A stretch of 64,000 nt of DNA from Streptomyces sp. NBC_00236 (GTDB lineage Bacteria; Actinomycetota; Actinomycetes; Streptomycetales; Streptomycetaceae): assembly GCF_036195045.1 (NCBI RefSeq), contig NZ_CP108100.1, positions 7,254,001 through 7,318,000 of the forward strand, in the 5' to 3' direction. Position numbers and translations under genes: made by a program. Below, piece by piece: positions 1-7,735 of the stretch (the stretch's first letter is position 1; every line of letters begins with the position of its first letter). Under the pieces are notes generated by a model. It was not told the origin of the DNA. It saw nothing but the letters and a program-made list of their open reading frames with translations, and did no database searches.

Positions 1-312
1 CTGGTCATCGAGGACACCACCGAGGACCCGTACGGCATCGACCGCATCCTCACCCAGCTGCTGCGGGCCGGGGCGCTCGACGGCGTGGCCGGGGTGGTCT
101 GCGGTTCCTGGGCGGGCTGCGGACCGTACGAGCGGGTCCGCGCGGTGCTCGCCGACCGGCTCGGTCCGCTGGGTGTGCCCGTCGTCGAGGAGCTCGGATT
201 CGGGCACGGCCCCACCGGGCTGACGATTCCGCTCGGCGTGCCCGCCGTGCTGGACGCGCCGGCGGACGGCGGCCGGGCCACTCTCACGGTCGAGGTGCCT
301 GCGCTGGCCTGA
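1..312 (+). CDS. LD-carboxypeptidase, peptidase S66 family (C-terminal part)
   Basis: The gene enters from the left edge; only the last 103 residues are present, read in frame from base 1 to TGA at 310-312. S66 enzymes are serine carboxypeptidases that cut the L-D bond of murein tetrapeptides or hydrolyse peptide antibiotics of the microcin C type. The visible part carries family landmarks: a conserved segment with PYGIDRILTQL, the strand GVAGVVCGSWAGC, and the GFGHGP-x-GLTIPLG segment. The latter holds the histidine of the Ser-Glu-His triad in this family. The nucleophile serine lies outside the window. A strong hairpin follows the stop. The family call is from motif memory, not a search. 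Confidence 0.8.
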   Translation: MVIEDTTEDPYGIDRILTQLLRAGALDGVAGVVCGSWAGCGPYERVRAVLADRLGPLGVPVVEELGFGHGPTGLTIPLGVPAVLDAPADGGRATLTVEVPALA

Positions 313-327
313 GCGTACGGAATACCG

Positions 328-357
328 CGAAGGCCCCGGCGTGCGCCGGGGCCTTCG
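328..357 (+). terminator. Rho-independent-type hairpin after the S66 gene
   Basis: A perfect 13-bp stem (328-340 with 345-357, sequence starting CGAAGGCCCCGGC) closes a GTGC loop 15 bp after the stop codon. There is no T-run, as is usual in Streptomyces. Confidence 0.75.
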
Positions 358-443
358 TCATGTCCGCGTTCCGCCGCGGCGGCGTGAACGGGGCCGGGAT
401 GCGAAGAAGCTGAGCAACCTTCAGGAAACGACGTCGTGGCCGT

Positions 444-466
444 TGACACGGCTATGACCCGTGTCA
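444..466. promoter_or_regulatory. Inverted repeat overlapping a TTGACA hexamer
   Basis: Perfect 8-bp arms TGACACGG (444-451) and CCGTGTCA (459-466) are separated by 7 bp. The left arm overlaps a TTGACA (443-448) that could be a -35 element for the secreted hydrolase. The 23-bp dyad has the size of a dimeric repressor site. Its binder is unknown. Confidence 0.45.
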
Positions 467-487
467 CAGCATGAGCGCGGCCCAATA

Positions 488-503
488 CTTACCGGTCGGT
501 AAG
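488..503. promoter_or_regulatory. TetR-type operator candidate
   Basis: CTTACCG-GT-CGGTAAG is a 7-bp-arm palindrome, 23 bp before the GTG start chosen for the hydrolase. TACCGRYCGGTA cores are typical of sites bound by TetR-family repressors. No TetR gene is present in the window, so the regulator would be encoded elsewhere. The operator role is inferred from sequence form and position. Confidence 0.5.
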
Positions 504-526
504 GTGTCCTCGGTGTGGAGGTCCTC

Positions 527-2359
527 GTGTCGCGTGCTGTCCCCGGTTCCCGCTTCCGGTCCCGGTCGAAGTCGTCGAAGTCGCTGTCCCGCAAACCGCT
601 CGCCCTCGTCGCAGGGGCCGTGCTCGCCGCACCCCTCGCGCTCGCCGGCACCGCACAGGCCGACACGGCCGCCGCGTCCGCGTACACCGTCACCCCGCTG
701 AGGTTCACCGTCTCCGCGGGCGACCGCTCCTGCACCGTGGACGCCGACCTCTACCGCCCCGCCGGAGCCGACGCCCTGCACCCGGTGCCCGCCGTCCTCG
801 CCACCAACGGCTTCGGCGGCAGCAAGTCGGACGGCTCGACCGACGGCATCGGCAAGGCGTTCGCCTCGCGCGGCTACGCCGGGCTCGTCTACTCCGGCCT
901 GGGCTTCGGCAAGTCCGGCTGCCTCATCACGCTCGACGACCCGGAGAAGGACGGCAGGGCGGCGGCCGCCCTCGTCGACTTCCTCGGCGGGACGCGCGCC
1001 GCCGACGACGGCACCAAGGCCGACTTCGTCACCCAGGACGGCCCCGGAGACCCCACGGTCGGCATGATCGGCGGCTCGTACGGCGGAGCCATCCAGATGG
1101 CCACCGCGGCCGTCGACCCCCGCGTCGACGCCCTCGTTCCGCTCATCACCTGGAACGACCTCGGCTACGCGCTCGCCCCCAACAACGCCGGCGCGGCCCG
1201 AGGCGTCTCCTCGGACACCGCCGGCGTCTTCAAGTGGCAGTGGACCAACGGCTTCTACCTGATGGGGGAGGGGCAGACGATCCTCGCGCCCAGCCTCGAC
1301 CCGTCCCGCTTCGGCAGCCTGAACTGCCTCCACTTCGCCGCGCAGGCCTGCGACACCATCCGGCTGCTCAACTCCGGCCGCTACCCGGACGACAGGACCG
1401 CGGCCATGCTCGCCTACGCGCGCAGCGTCTCGCCGGTCTCCTACCTGAACCGCGTCAAGGCGCCCACCCTCCTGATCCAGGGTCAGGCCGACAGCCTGTT
1501 CAACCTGAACGAGGCCACCGCCACGTACCGGACGCTCAAGGCGCAGGGCACCACGGCCAAGATGATCTGGCAGGCCTGGGGGCACAGCGGCGGTCAGGTG
1601 GAGGGCGAACTCGACCTGGGACAGGGCAATCTGGAGGACAGCTACGTCGGCGGACGCATCCTCGCCTGGTTCGACCGCTACCTCCGCCACGAGACGGCGA
1701 AGGACACCGGACCCGAGTTCGCCTACTACCGCGACTGGCAGAGCGGCTACGGCACCGCGGACGCCGTCCCCGGCCTGACGCGCACGATGTATCTCTCCGG
1801 CGACGGCAAGCTCGTCGACAACCGCTCCAAGGTCGCACGCGGCAGCCGCCAGTACACCAACTGGCTGATCCCCACCAGCCACTCGGAGAGCTCGCTCGCC
1901 GGTCTCATCGGGCTGCCCGACCCGAAGCCGTACGACACCAAGGGCACCTACCTCGGCTGGACCAGCGCCCCGCTCGCCTCGGCGGTCGATGTCGTCGGAG
2001 CGCCGAAGGCCACGCTGAAGGTCGTCTCGCCGAAGACGGAGCGGGTCCAGAACAGCGGTGACGCCGCCGACAGGCTCGTCCTGTTCGCCAAGGTGTACGA
2101 CGTCGCGCCGGACGGCAGCAGGACGCTGGTGAACCGGCTCGTCTCGCCGGTCCGGGTGCCGGACGTGACCCGTCCCTTCACCGTCCAGCTGCCCGGCATC
2201 GTGCACCGGTACGAGGCGGGACACCGGCTGGAATTCGCGATCGCCGCCAGCGACAGCGCGTACTTCGGCAACCGCGGCATCAAGCCCGTCACGGTCGTCA
2301 GCGCGCCCGGGGACACCGGAGTGCTGCAGCTGCCCGTGGTGGGCGGCACGGGGAAGTAA
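527..2359 (+). CDS. Secreted CocE/NonD (S15-type) alpha/beta hydrolase
   Basis: This 610-residue exported serine hydrolase or peptidase has the X-Pro dipeptidyl-peptidase (S15) layout. GTG at 527 is preferred over GTG 515 because GGAG (517-520) sits six bases before it. The N-terminus is basic (SRSKSSKSLSRK), followed by a hydrophobic stretch ending in an AQA-like cleavage site: a signal peptide. The catalytic domain shows GMIGGSYGGA with the nucleophile serine near residue 184, an acid candidate in LIQGQADSLF, and WGHSGG with a likely catalytic histidine. The C-terminal third is beta-rich, like the S15 jelly-roll domain. The substrate is unknown; peptides or esters are equally possible. Two palindromes upstream suggest repressor control. 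Confidence 0.8.
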   Translation: MSRAVPGSRFRSRSKSSKSLSRKPLALVAGAVLAAPLALAGTAQADTAAASAYTVTPLRFTVSAGDRSCTVDADLYRPAGADALHPVPAVLATNGFGGSKSDGSTDGIGKAFASRGYAGLVYSGLGFGKSGCLITLDDPEKDGRAAAALVDFLGGTRAADDGTKADFVTQDGPGDPTVGMIGGSYGGAIQMATAAVDPRVDALVPLITWNDLGYALAPNNAGAARGVSSDTAGVFKWQWTNGFYLMGEGQTILAPSLDPSRFGSLNCLHFAAQACDTIRLLNSGRYPDDRTAAMLAYARSVSPVSYLNRVKAPTLLIQGQADSLFNLNEATATYRTLKAQGTTAKMIWQAWGHSGGQVEGELDLGQGNLEDSYVGGRILAWFDRYLRHETAKDTGPEFAYYRDWQSGYGTADAVPGLTRTMYLSGDGKLVDNRSKVARGSRQYTNWLIPTSHSESSLAGLIGLPDPKPYDTKGTYLGWTSAPLASAVDVVGAPKATLKVVSPKTERVQNSGDAADRLVLFAKVYDVAPDGSRTLVNRLVSPVRVPDVTRPFTVQLPGIVHRYEAGHRLEFAIAASDSAYFGNRGIKPVTVVSAPGDTGVLQLPVVGGTGK

Positions 2360-2404
2360 CGCGGTAGCACCGGTCACGGCCGTCACCCGAATGGCCGTAC
2401 AACG

Positions 2405-2451
2405 CCGCCCCCGGGCACCCGGACGGAGCCATCCTGGTGCTCCGGGGGCGG
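2405..2451 (+). terminator. Hairpin after the secreted hydrolase
   Basis: Arms CCGCCCCCGGGCACC (2405-2419) and GGTGCTCCGGGGGCGG (2436-2451) pair almost perfectly with one bulge, 46 bp after the hydrolase stop. Confidence 0.6.
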
Positions 2452-2483
2452 TGGCGCATCAGACCCAGGGAAGGGGCTGCTTC

Positions 2484-2723
2484 ATGAGCCCGAAGGATGT
2501 GTCGAGCAGTGGCAAGGGCAGTTCGGGTGCGTTCACGCCGGCCCGCATCCTGGTCCTCGTCATTGCGGTCCTGTCGATCGTGTTCATCGCCGAGAACACC
2601 AAGGACGTCGAGGTCCGCCTCATCGTCCCGCTCGTGACCGCACCGCTCTACGTGTGGCTGATCGTGATGTTCCTGGCCGGAATGGCCTGCGGGGCGTACG
2701 TCTTCCGCAGGCGCAACAAGTAG
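2484..2723 (+). CDS. LapA-domain (DUF1049) membrane protein
   Basis: This small 79-residue integral membrane protein has two predicted transmembrane helices. They are PARILVLVIAVLSIVFIAEN and an APLYVWLIVMFLAGMACGAY segment, joined by the family's characteristic N-T-x-x-V-x-V-R-L turn, with an RRRNK tail on the cytoplasmic side. ATG at 2484 has a purine-rich site (GGGAAGGGG, 2468-2476) before it. LapA-domain proteins are linked to envelope assembly in Gram-negatives; the actinobacterial role is not defined. The gene lies between two strong hairpins, so it is probably a single transcription unit. Confidence 0.8.
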   Translation: MSPKDVSSSGKGSSGAFTPARILVLVIAVLSIVFIAENTKDVEVRLIVPLVTAPLYVWLIVMFLAGMACGAYVFRRRNK

Positions 2724-2735
2724 CGCCGCCCTCCG

Positions 2736-2764
2736 CCGCCCGGCCCGACCGCCGGGCCGGGCGG
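2736..2764 (+). terminator. Perfect 12-bp hairpin after LapA gene
   Basis: CCGCCCGGCCCG (2736-2747) pairs with CGGGCCGGGCGG (2753-2764), 12 bp after the stop. It ends just before the acetyltransferase start region. Confidence 0.7.
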
Positions 2765-2784
2765 GGACGATCTAGGCTGGCCCG

Positions 2785-3342
2785 ATGTCCGACACCACCT
2801 ACCTGGCCCAGGGGCCGCGCACGGCGATCCGCCCCTTCACCCACGCCGATGCGGACGAGTTCACCTTCCGGGCCCGGGAGAGCCGCGAACTGCACCACCC
2901 CTGGCTGTTCCCGCCCGCCTCCGCCGACGCGTACGCCGCCTACGCGGGGGTGCTCATCGAGGACCCGGCAAGGGCCGGGTTCCTGGTGTGCGAGCGCACC
3001 GGTACGGCCGGGAGCGCGGACGACGGCGCGATCGCCGGGTTCATCAACATCAACAACATCGTCCTGGGCGGCTTCCGCTGCGGCGCCCTCGGCTACGGCG
3101 GTTTCGCCCATGCCGCCGGTCGCGGCCTGATGAGCGAAGGGCTCGGGCTGGTCCTCGGGCACGCCTTCGGACCGCTCGGCCTGCACCGCCTGGAGGCCAA
3201 CATCCAGCCCGGCAACGCGGGTTCGATCGCGCTGGTGCGCAGGGCGGGATTCCGGCTGGAGGGCTTCTCGCCCGACTTCCTGTTCATCGACGGGGCCTGG
3301 CGCGACCACGAGCGGTGGGCGATCACGGCGGAGATGCGCTGA
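2785..3342 (+). CDS. GNAT-family N-acetyltransferase (RimJ/RimL type)
   Basis: This 185-residue acetyl-CoA-dependent N-acetyltransferase most resembles the RimJ/RimL branch, which acetylates ribosomal protein N-termini or small amines. Visible features are RTAIRPFTHADADEF (beta1-alpha1), the hydrophobic strands around INIVLGGF, and the acetyl-CoA-binding region HAAGRGLMSEGL. The late HRLEANIQPGNAGSIALVRR motif with GFRLEG follows, nearly invariant in RimJ/RimL proteins. The start ATG at 2785 gives the normal length. It converges with the MerR gene 32 bp downstream. Substrate cannot be predicted. Confidence 0.85.
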   Translation: MSDTTYLAQGPRTAIRPFTHADADEFTFRARESRELHHPWLFPPASADAYAAYAGVLIEDPARAGFLVCERTGTAGSADDGAIAGFININNIVLGGFRCGALGYGGFAHAAGRGLMSEGLGLVLGHAFGPLGLHRLEANIQPGNAGSIALVRRAGFRLEGFSPDFLFIDGAWRDHERWAITAEMR

Positions 3343-3374
3343 CGCCGGGGCAGGGCTGTGGGGCGTCGCGCGCC

Positions 3375-4325
3375 TCAGCCCGCCGCCGCGGTCTGCGCGT
3401 CGAGCGCGGCGAACAGCCAGTCGTGCGCGGTCCCGGGGGTCGGCTCGGGCGGACCGCCGGGCGCGGTGATCACCTCGGCCGTCAGCTCCCAGTACCGGTC
3501 GATCCGTGGGTCGGCGGCCAGCTGACCGGTGAGCAGACGGCGGAAGGCCGGGGTGTCCCGGCTGCCGTACGCGCTCGCGTACGCGTCCACGAAGCTGTCC
3601 AGCTCCTGGCCGGGGCGGGGCCCCGCACCCCGGCGCAGCTGGGCGCCGGCCAGCTCGTACGCCTGCGCGAGGCCCGCGTACAGGACGGCGGGAGCACGGG
3701 AACCCCCGGCCGTCCTGTGGGCCTCGGGCTGGGGCTGCTCGGCGCCCGGGCAGGGCTGGGTCACGAGGGCGTGCAGCCGGGCGAAGGCGAGCACCTGGGC
3801 CGGCTCGGGGTCGTCGGGCGGCTGGACCACCGCCACCTCCAGGAACGCGGACGTCGCCCGGGCCGGCATGCGCGGCGGCAGCCAGCCACGCCAGAACCGG
3901 GCCAGCGAGGCCGTGCTCGGCGGTGTCGTCACCGCCCCGATCAGGCGCAGCCGGTCGGCCCGCTCACCGGGCGGGCACTCCAGCACCAGCCGCATCCCCG
4001 CCTCCCGCCAGCGCAGGGCGGTGAGCTGTGAGCCGAGTGCGCGCAACTGCCCGGCGACGGCGTCCTCCAGTACTCCGCCCGCCCCCTCCCCCTCCTCGTC
4101 GAGGACGCGGCGCACCTCGCGCACCGGCAGCCCGAGGGTGCGCAGGGAGCGGAGCAGGCGCAGCCGGCCGAGCGCGTCGGGACCGTAACGGCGATGCCCG
4201 CCGGCGCTGCGGGAAGCCTCCGGCAGCAAGCCGTTGTCGGAGTAGAAGCGGACGGCCTTGACGGTGACGCCCGCGCGCTCGGCCAGCTCGCCGATGCTCC
4301 ACAGGCCGTCGTGCGAGGTGAACAC
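3375..4325 (-). CDS. MerR-family transcriptional regulator
   Basis: This 316-residue regulator starts at GTG 4325, with GGAGG spaced five bases away. The N-terminal 75 residues form the MerR winged helix: WSIGELAERAGVTVKAVRFY, then GHRRYGPDALGRLRLL. A predicted coiled-coil dimerisation helix follows. The C-terminal 200 residues are a long effector or partner domain without recognisable metal cysteines, so a small-molecule sensor is more likely than a metal sensor. The gene is divergent from the double hydrolase. The intergenic DNA contains a MerR-type promoter reading toward the hydrolase, making that gene its likely target. Confidence 0.85.
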   Translation of the reverse strand: MFTSHDGLWSIGELAERAGVTVKAVRFYSDNGLLPEASRSAGGHRRYGPDALGRLRLLRSLRTLGLPVREVRRVLDEEGEGAGGVLEDAVAGQLRALGSQLTALRWREAGMRLVLECPPGERADRLRLIGAVTTPPSTASLARFWRGWLPPRMPARATSAFLEVAVVQPPDDPEPAQVLAFARLHALVTQPCPGAEQPQPEAHRTAGGSRAPAVLYAGLAQAYELAGAQLRRGAGPRPGQELDSFVDAYASAYGSRDTPAFRRLLTGQLAADPRIDRYWELTAEVITAPGGPPEPTPGTAHDWLFAALDAQTAAAG

Positions 4326-4356
4326 TTGAACCTCCCTCTGAGGGAGCTTCTACGGT
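4326..4356 (+). promoter_or_regulatory. MerR-type promoter/operator with 19-bp spacer
   Basis: TTGAAC (4326-4331) and TACGGT (4351-4356) are separated by 19 bp. The spacer is filled by a dyad centred on 4339 (arms GAACCTCCCTC and GAGGGAGCTTC, 10 of 11 pairs). An over-long spacer holding the operator is the hallmark of promoters activated by DNA distortion by MerR proteins. It reads rightward into the gene at 4421; the MerR gene starts beside it on the other strand. Confidence 0.75.
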
Positions 4357-4420
4357 ACCGGCGAGGGCGGCCCGGCGAGGGGGACCGGTCCGCCGACGAC
4401 GTATCGCCAAGGAGTGGACC

Positions 4421-5947
4421 ATGACCGAATTCATCTTGGTGTCGGGCCTGTTCACCGGTGCACATGTGTGGGAGGAGACCGCCGCACACCTGGTCTCGGC
4501 GGGTGCCGGGGTACACACGGTGAACCTGGCCGGGCTCGGCGGCTCCCGCGGCGGCACGGCGGACGCCATCGACCTGGAGACACACATCGAGGACGTCCTC
4601 GCGGTGATCGACTCGGTCGCTGCCGGAACCCGCCACCCGGACGGGATCGTCCTGGTGGCCCACGGCTACGGCACCTACCCGGTGCTGGGCGCCGCCGACC
4701 GGCGCGCGGAGCGCATCGGCCGGATCGTCTGCCTGGACACGGGACCGGGGCAGGACGGAGTGCCGGCTGCGGCCACCGTGCCGGACCCGGAACTGCGCGA
4801 GGACCTGGCCGGCCGGGCCGGTGCGGAAGGGTCCGGTGAGGACCTGGCGCCCCCGGCGCGCGACGCGTGGCAGCGCTGGGGCAGCACCGCGGGCATCCCC
4901 GAAGCGGCGCTGGACCGGCTCACCGCCCTGGCCTCGCCCCAGCCCCTGGCCACCCTGCTCCAGCCGCTGCGGCTCACCGGGGCGGCCGACGCGCTGCCCG
5001 TCACCGGCGTGCTGTGCGACGCGAACGGTTCGAGTATCGCGATGGTCCAGCAGCGGGTGGACTTCGGCGACCCGGCTCTTCTGCCGCTGGCCGGTCCGCA
5101 GGTGTCGTTCTTCGAACTCCCCACCGGACACTGGCCGATGCTGTCCCTCCCGGCCGAACTGGCCGGCGTCCTGCTGCGGGCCGCCGCAGGCGAGGGACAC
5201 CACCTCGTTCCTCCGGGCTCCGGCGAACCCCCCGCACATCTGCGGCCGTTCGTGGTGGACGTGCCGGAACTCCCGCGCGAACGGACCGGGAACGTCGATC
5301 TGTACCTGCCGGACGCCGAGGGTCCCCGGCCGGCGGTGGTGTTCGTGCACGGCGGCCCGGTGCCCGCCGGAGTCGAGCCGACCCCGCGTGACTGGCCGCT
5401 CCTGCGGGGGTACGCGCGGTACGCGGCCGCGGAGGGGGTGGTCGGCGCGACACTCGACCACCGGCTGCACGACATGGCCGGCTACCCGGTCGCCGCCGCG
5501 GACGTGGCGGCAGCCGTGGAGCTGGTCCGGGCCGATCCACGGGTGGACGCGGACCGGATCGCGCTCTGGTTCTTCTCGGGCGGCGGCCTGCTCTCGGCGC
5601 ACTGGCTGAGGGAGCCCCCGGCCTGGCTGCGCTGCCTCGCGGCCTCCTACCCGGTCCTGGCCCCGATCCCCGCCTGGGGACCGGTGGACAGCGGGTTCCG
5701 CCCGGCGGACGCCGTGGCGGGAGCGGGCACCCTGCCCCTCGTGATCACCCGGGTGGGGCGCGAGATGCCGGGGATCGCCGCCACGGTCGAGGAGTTCCTG
5801 ACCGCGGCCACGAAGCACGGGGCGGACACCGAGGTGATCGACGTACCGAACGGCCACCACACCTTCGACGCCCTCGACCGGACGGAGGAGTCGCGCGAGG
5901 CGGTGCACCGCGCGATGCGCTCGGTGCTGGGACACCTGTCGGACTGA
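4421..5947 (+). CDS. Tandem alpha/beta-hydrolase protein, probable MerR target
   Basis: This 508-residue protein is made of two hydrolase-like domains. Residues 1-260 look like an alpha/beta-hydrolase of the EstC/salicylate-esterase type (FILVSGLFTGAHVWEE, late histidine in PTGHWPMLS). At the nucleophile elbow, however, it reads VAHGYGTY, with glycine where the serine should be. Residues 270-508 form a second domain of dienelactone-hydrolase/esterase type, with oxyanion motif FVHGGPVP, a serine elbow WFFSGGGLL and a late NGHHTFD histidine. The second domain therefore looks catalytic and the first degenerate. No signal peptide is present, so it is cytoplasmic. The MerR-type promoter upstream suggests induction by a compound sensed by the MerR protein, perhaps the ester being degraded. 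Confidence 0.75.
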   Translation: MTEFILVSGLFTGAHVWEETAAHLVSAGAGVHTVNLAGLGGSRGGTADAIDLETHIEDVLAVIDSVAAGTRHPDGIVLVAHGYGTYPVLGAADRRAERIGRIVCLDTGPGQDGVPAAATVPDPELREDLAGRAGAEGSGEDLAPPARDAWQRWGSTAGIPEAALDRLTALASPQPLATLLQPLRLTGAADALPVTGVLCDANGSSIAMVQQRVDFGDPALLPLAGPQVSFFELPTGHWPMLSLPAELAGVLLRAAAGEGHHLVPPGSGEPPAHLRPFVVDVPELPRERTGNVDLYLPDAEGPRPAVVFVHGGPVPAGVEPTPRDWPLLRGYARYAAAEGVVGATLDHRLHDMAGYPVAAADVAAAVELVRADPRVDADRIALWFFSGGGLLSAHWLREPPAWLRCLAASYPVLAPIPAWGPVDSGFRPADAVAGAGTLPLVITRVGREMPGIAATVEEFLTAATKHGADTEVIDVPNGHHTFDALDRTEESREAVHRAMRSVLGHLSD

Positions 5948-6019
5948 GGCGCCTGTCGGCCCGAGGGGCTTCCCGGAAGGTGCGGGTCTGCCGCGAGCGG
6001 GACAGGGAAGGCGGGACCG

Positions 6020-6099
6020 GGATTCCGGCGCAGGGCCACCACGCCGATCTCCACGAGGATGCCCGTTGGTTCGGAACCGGCCGTGGTGCGTACGCACCG
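6020..6099 (-). pseudogene. Possible RidA-like gene fragment
   Basis: On the minus strand, one frame reads RTTAGSEPTGILVEIGVVALR. This resembles the conserved C-terminal strand of RidA/YjgF imine deaminases (RTT-x-G-V-x-LP-x-G-x-LVEIE-VAL). No start, no N-terminal part and no proper end are visible, so if genuine it is only a remnant. It lies between the hydrolase and the ComB-like gene. The match is short and could be chance. Confidence 0.3.
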
Positions 6100-6143
6100 G
6101 ACGCGGGTGGACCGCGGATGCGGCATGCGTGATCATGACGTGA

Positions 6144-6848
6144 ATGAAGACTCGATTCCTCGGCATCGCCGATCTCACCGAAGTTCCCGCGGTAGCAGTC
6201 GTGGTCGACGTCATGCGGGCGTACACCGTGGCCGCCTGGGCCTTCGCCCGAGGGGCGGAGAAGATCGTTCTCGCCGGCTCACTGGACGAAGCCCTCGCGC
6301 TCAAGGCGCGACACCCGGACTGGATCGCGCTCAAGGACGGCGCGGCCGCGCCGGGGTTCGACGCCGTCAACTCGCCGGGCCTGCTGCGATCCGCCGACCT
6401 CGACGGACGGACCGTGGTGCAGAAGACCACGGCCGGGACGGTCGGCGCACTCGCGGTGAAGGACGCCCCGTTGGTGCTCTGCGCCGGGTTCGTCGTGGCG
6501 GAGGCAACGGCCCGGCTGCTGCGGGCACGCGGGAGCGACAGTGTCACGTTCGTCGTCACCGGTGAGGACGGACAGGCCGACGAGGACCTCGCGTGCGCGC
6601 AGTACATCGCCGGGCGGGCCGACGGGACCGCGACGGACGCTGCCGCGTTCCTCCGCCGCGGTGCCGCGTCACGCGCCGCCACCGAGCTCACGGACGGGGT
6701 GCGCCAGGGCGTTCACGCCGATGACGTCGAACTCTGCCTGGAGCTCGACCGGTTCCCCTTCGCCATGGTGGCGACGTCGGAGGGCTCGCTCATGGTTCTG
6801 CGTCCGCACGCGATGCCCACGCCGACCGAGGAGGACAACCCGGTCTGA
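6144..6848 (+). CDS. 2-phosphosulfolactate phosphatase (ComB)-like protein
   Basis: This 234-residue protein follows the ComB fold from end to end. It has [20 protein letters not shown] (canonical V-x-IDVLRA-T-x-A-ARGA), the segment [16 protein letters not shown] (canonical GFD-x-x-NSP) and [12 protein letters not shown] (canonical T-T-x-AGT-x-A). Further on are an acidic [18 protein letters not shown] and a C-terminal [12 protein letters not shown]. ComB enzymes are Mg-dependent phosphatases first known from coenzyme M synthesis; in actinobacteria their substrate is generally unassigned. No sulfolactate genes lie nearby. The start is assigned from the family N-terminus; the ribosome site is weak. 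Confidence 0.75.
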   Translation: MKTRFLGIADLTEVPAVAVVVDVMRAYTVAAWAFARGAEKIVLAGSLDEALALKARHPDWIALKDGAAAPGFDAVNSPGLLRSADLDGRTVVQKTTAGTVGALAVKDAPLVLCAGFVVAEATARLLRARGSDSVTFVVTGEDGQADEDLACAQYIAGRADGTATDAAAFLRRGAASRAATELTDGVRQGVHADDVELCLELDRFPFAMVATSEGSLMVLRPHAMPTPTEEDNPV

Positions 6849-6882
6849 CGGCCGGTGCGCGTGCACCGGGGCATCCGCGGGG

Positions 6883-7377
6883 TCAGAGCCGGCTGAGGAA
6901 GTCGGCCTTCTTCGCCTCGAAATCGGCAGGACTGATGACACCCGCGTCGCGGAGTTCGCCGAGCTGCCGCAGAAGATCCATGATCTCCTGCGCATTCTGA
7001 GCCGGAGCCGGAGCCGGAGCCGGGGCGCCCCACGCGGGAGCCGGGGCCTGGGCAGGTGCGCCCCACGCGGGAGCGGGCGCCGGGGGCGGCGCGCCCCACG
7101 CGGGCCCCGGGGCGGGCGGGTAAGGGGCTGCGTGGCCGGGGACGACCGGTGCGCCCCGGTGCTCCGGGTCCCGGGTGAGCGCGTTGTTGTCCCTGCGGTC
7201 ATGAAGGGACATGGCGTGCCCGCACCCTCGGCAGTTGCGCGTGAAGGCCATGCCGGCCTCGCTGAGACCCATGGTCGCGATGCCGGCGGTCCAGCGCCCC
7301 GCCTTCCGGGCACTTTCGCCGGCGGCGCTGTTGGTGCATCGCTTGCAGTCGGGGCAGCCGGTCTGTACGCGCGCCAT
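6883..7377 (-). CDS. SHOCT-domain protein with AWGAP repeats
   Basis: This 164-residue protein starts at ATG 7377 with AAGGA six bases upstream. The N-terminal half holds paired cysteines (CPDCKRC, residues 8-14, and CRGC further on) that could bind zinc. The middle is a low-complexity region with repeated PAPAWGAP units, encoded by near-identical DNA repeats at about 6999-7105. The last 35 residues are a SHOCT domain (EIMDLLRQLGELRDAGVISP, then DFEAKKADFLSRL), a short helical module that terminates many bacterial proteins and probably mediates oligomerisation. The arrangement zinc ribbon-linker-SHOCT is common in Streptomyces. Function unknown. Confidence 0.75.
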   Translation of the reverse strand: MARVQTGCPDCKRCTNSAAGESARKAGRWTAGIATMGLSEAGMAFTRNCRGCGHAMSLHDRRDNNALTRDPEHRGAPVVPGHAAPYPPAPGPAWGAPPPAPAPAWGAPAQAPAPAWGAPAPAPAPAQNAQEIMDLLRQLGELRDAGVISPADFEAKKADFLSRL

Positions 7378-7735
7378 GATCGGTCCTTGTCGCAGCTCGA
7401 AGAATGTCGGGCGTGTCGTCCCTCGCCCGTCGACTCGAAATCGTACAAGTGCATCCAGATGGTGTGCGATGGAGGTCGGCGAGCGAGCGGGAGCCGTGCC
7501 CCTTGCCCGTAGCGCAGTCAGGACGGCTGGACCTCGTCGAAGAGGGCTACGGCCCGGGAGGTCTCCGGCGCCGGAGTTCCGCAGGTCCTCCAGGCCCAAC
7601 GCCCCAAGGTCTGCCCCGTACCGGCGAACTCGTATGTGTCGTCCGAGGGCTGACTGGCTCGGCCGGCCCGAAGCCGAACGGCGCGGTGCCCGACGGGCAC
7701 CGCGCCGGAGCGTGAAGGTACGCGGAAGGGCGGGG
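7378..7735. other. Gene-free interval between SHOCT and xylanase genes
   Basis: These 358 bp carry the 5' leader of the SHOCT gene (right-hand reading) and the xylanase terminator. Open frames on both strands match no family I recognise and lack ribosome sites. Confidence 0.5.
7679..7707 (-). terminator. Xylanase gene terminator
   Basis: CGGCGCGGTGCCCG (7679-7692) and CGGGCACCGCGCCG (7694-7707) form a perfect 12-14-bp stem, 29 bp beyond the xylanase stop. Confidence 0.75.

Noticed and set aside
464..2386. 640-codon open frame antisense to the secreted hydrolase
   Set aside because: High GC removes stops in the antisense frames; the translation is Arg/Gly/Val-rich with no domain, whereas the sense strand has clear hydrolase motifs.
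3941..6691. 916-codon minus-strand frame across the MerR, hydrolase and ComB-like genes
   Set aside because: It runs antisense through the hydrolase and ComB-like genes and out of frame through MerR; composition is shadow-like. Only a short RidA-like piece inside it was kept, as a remnant.
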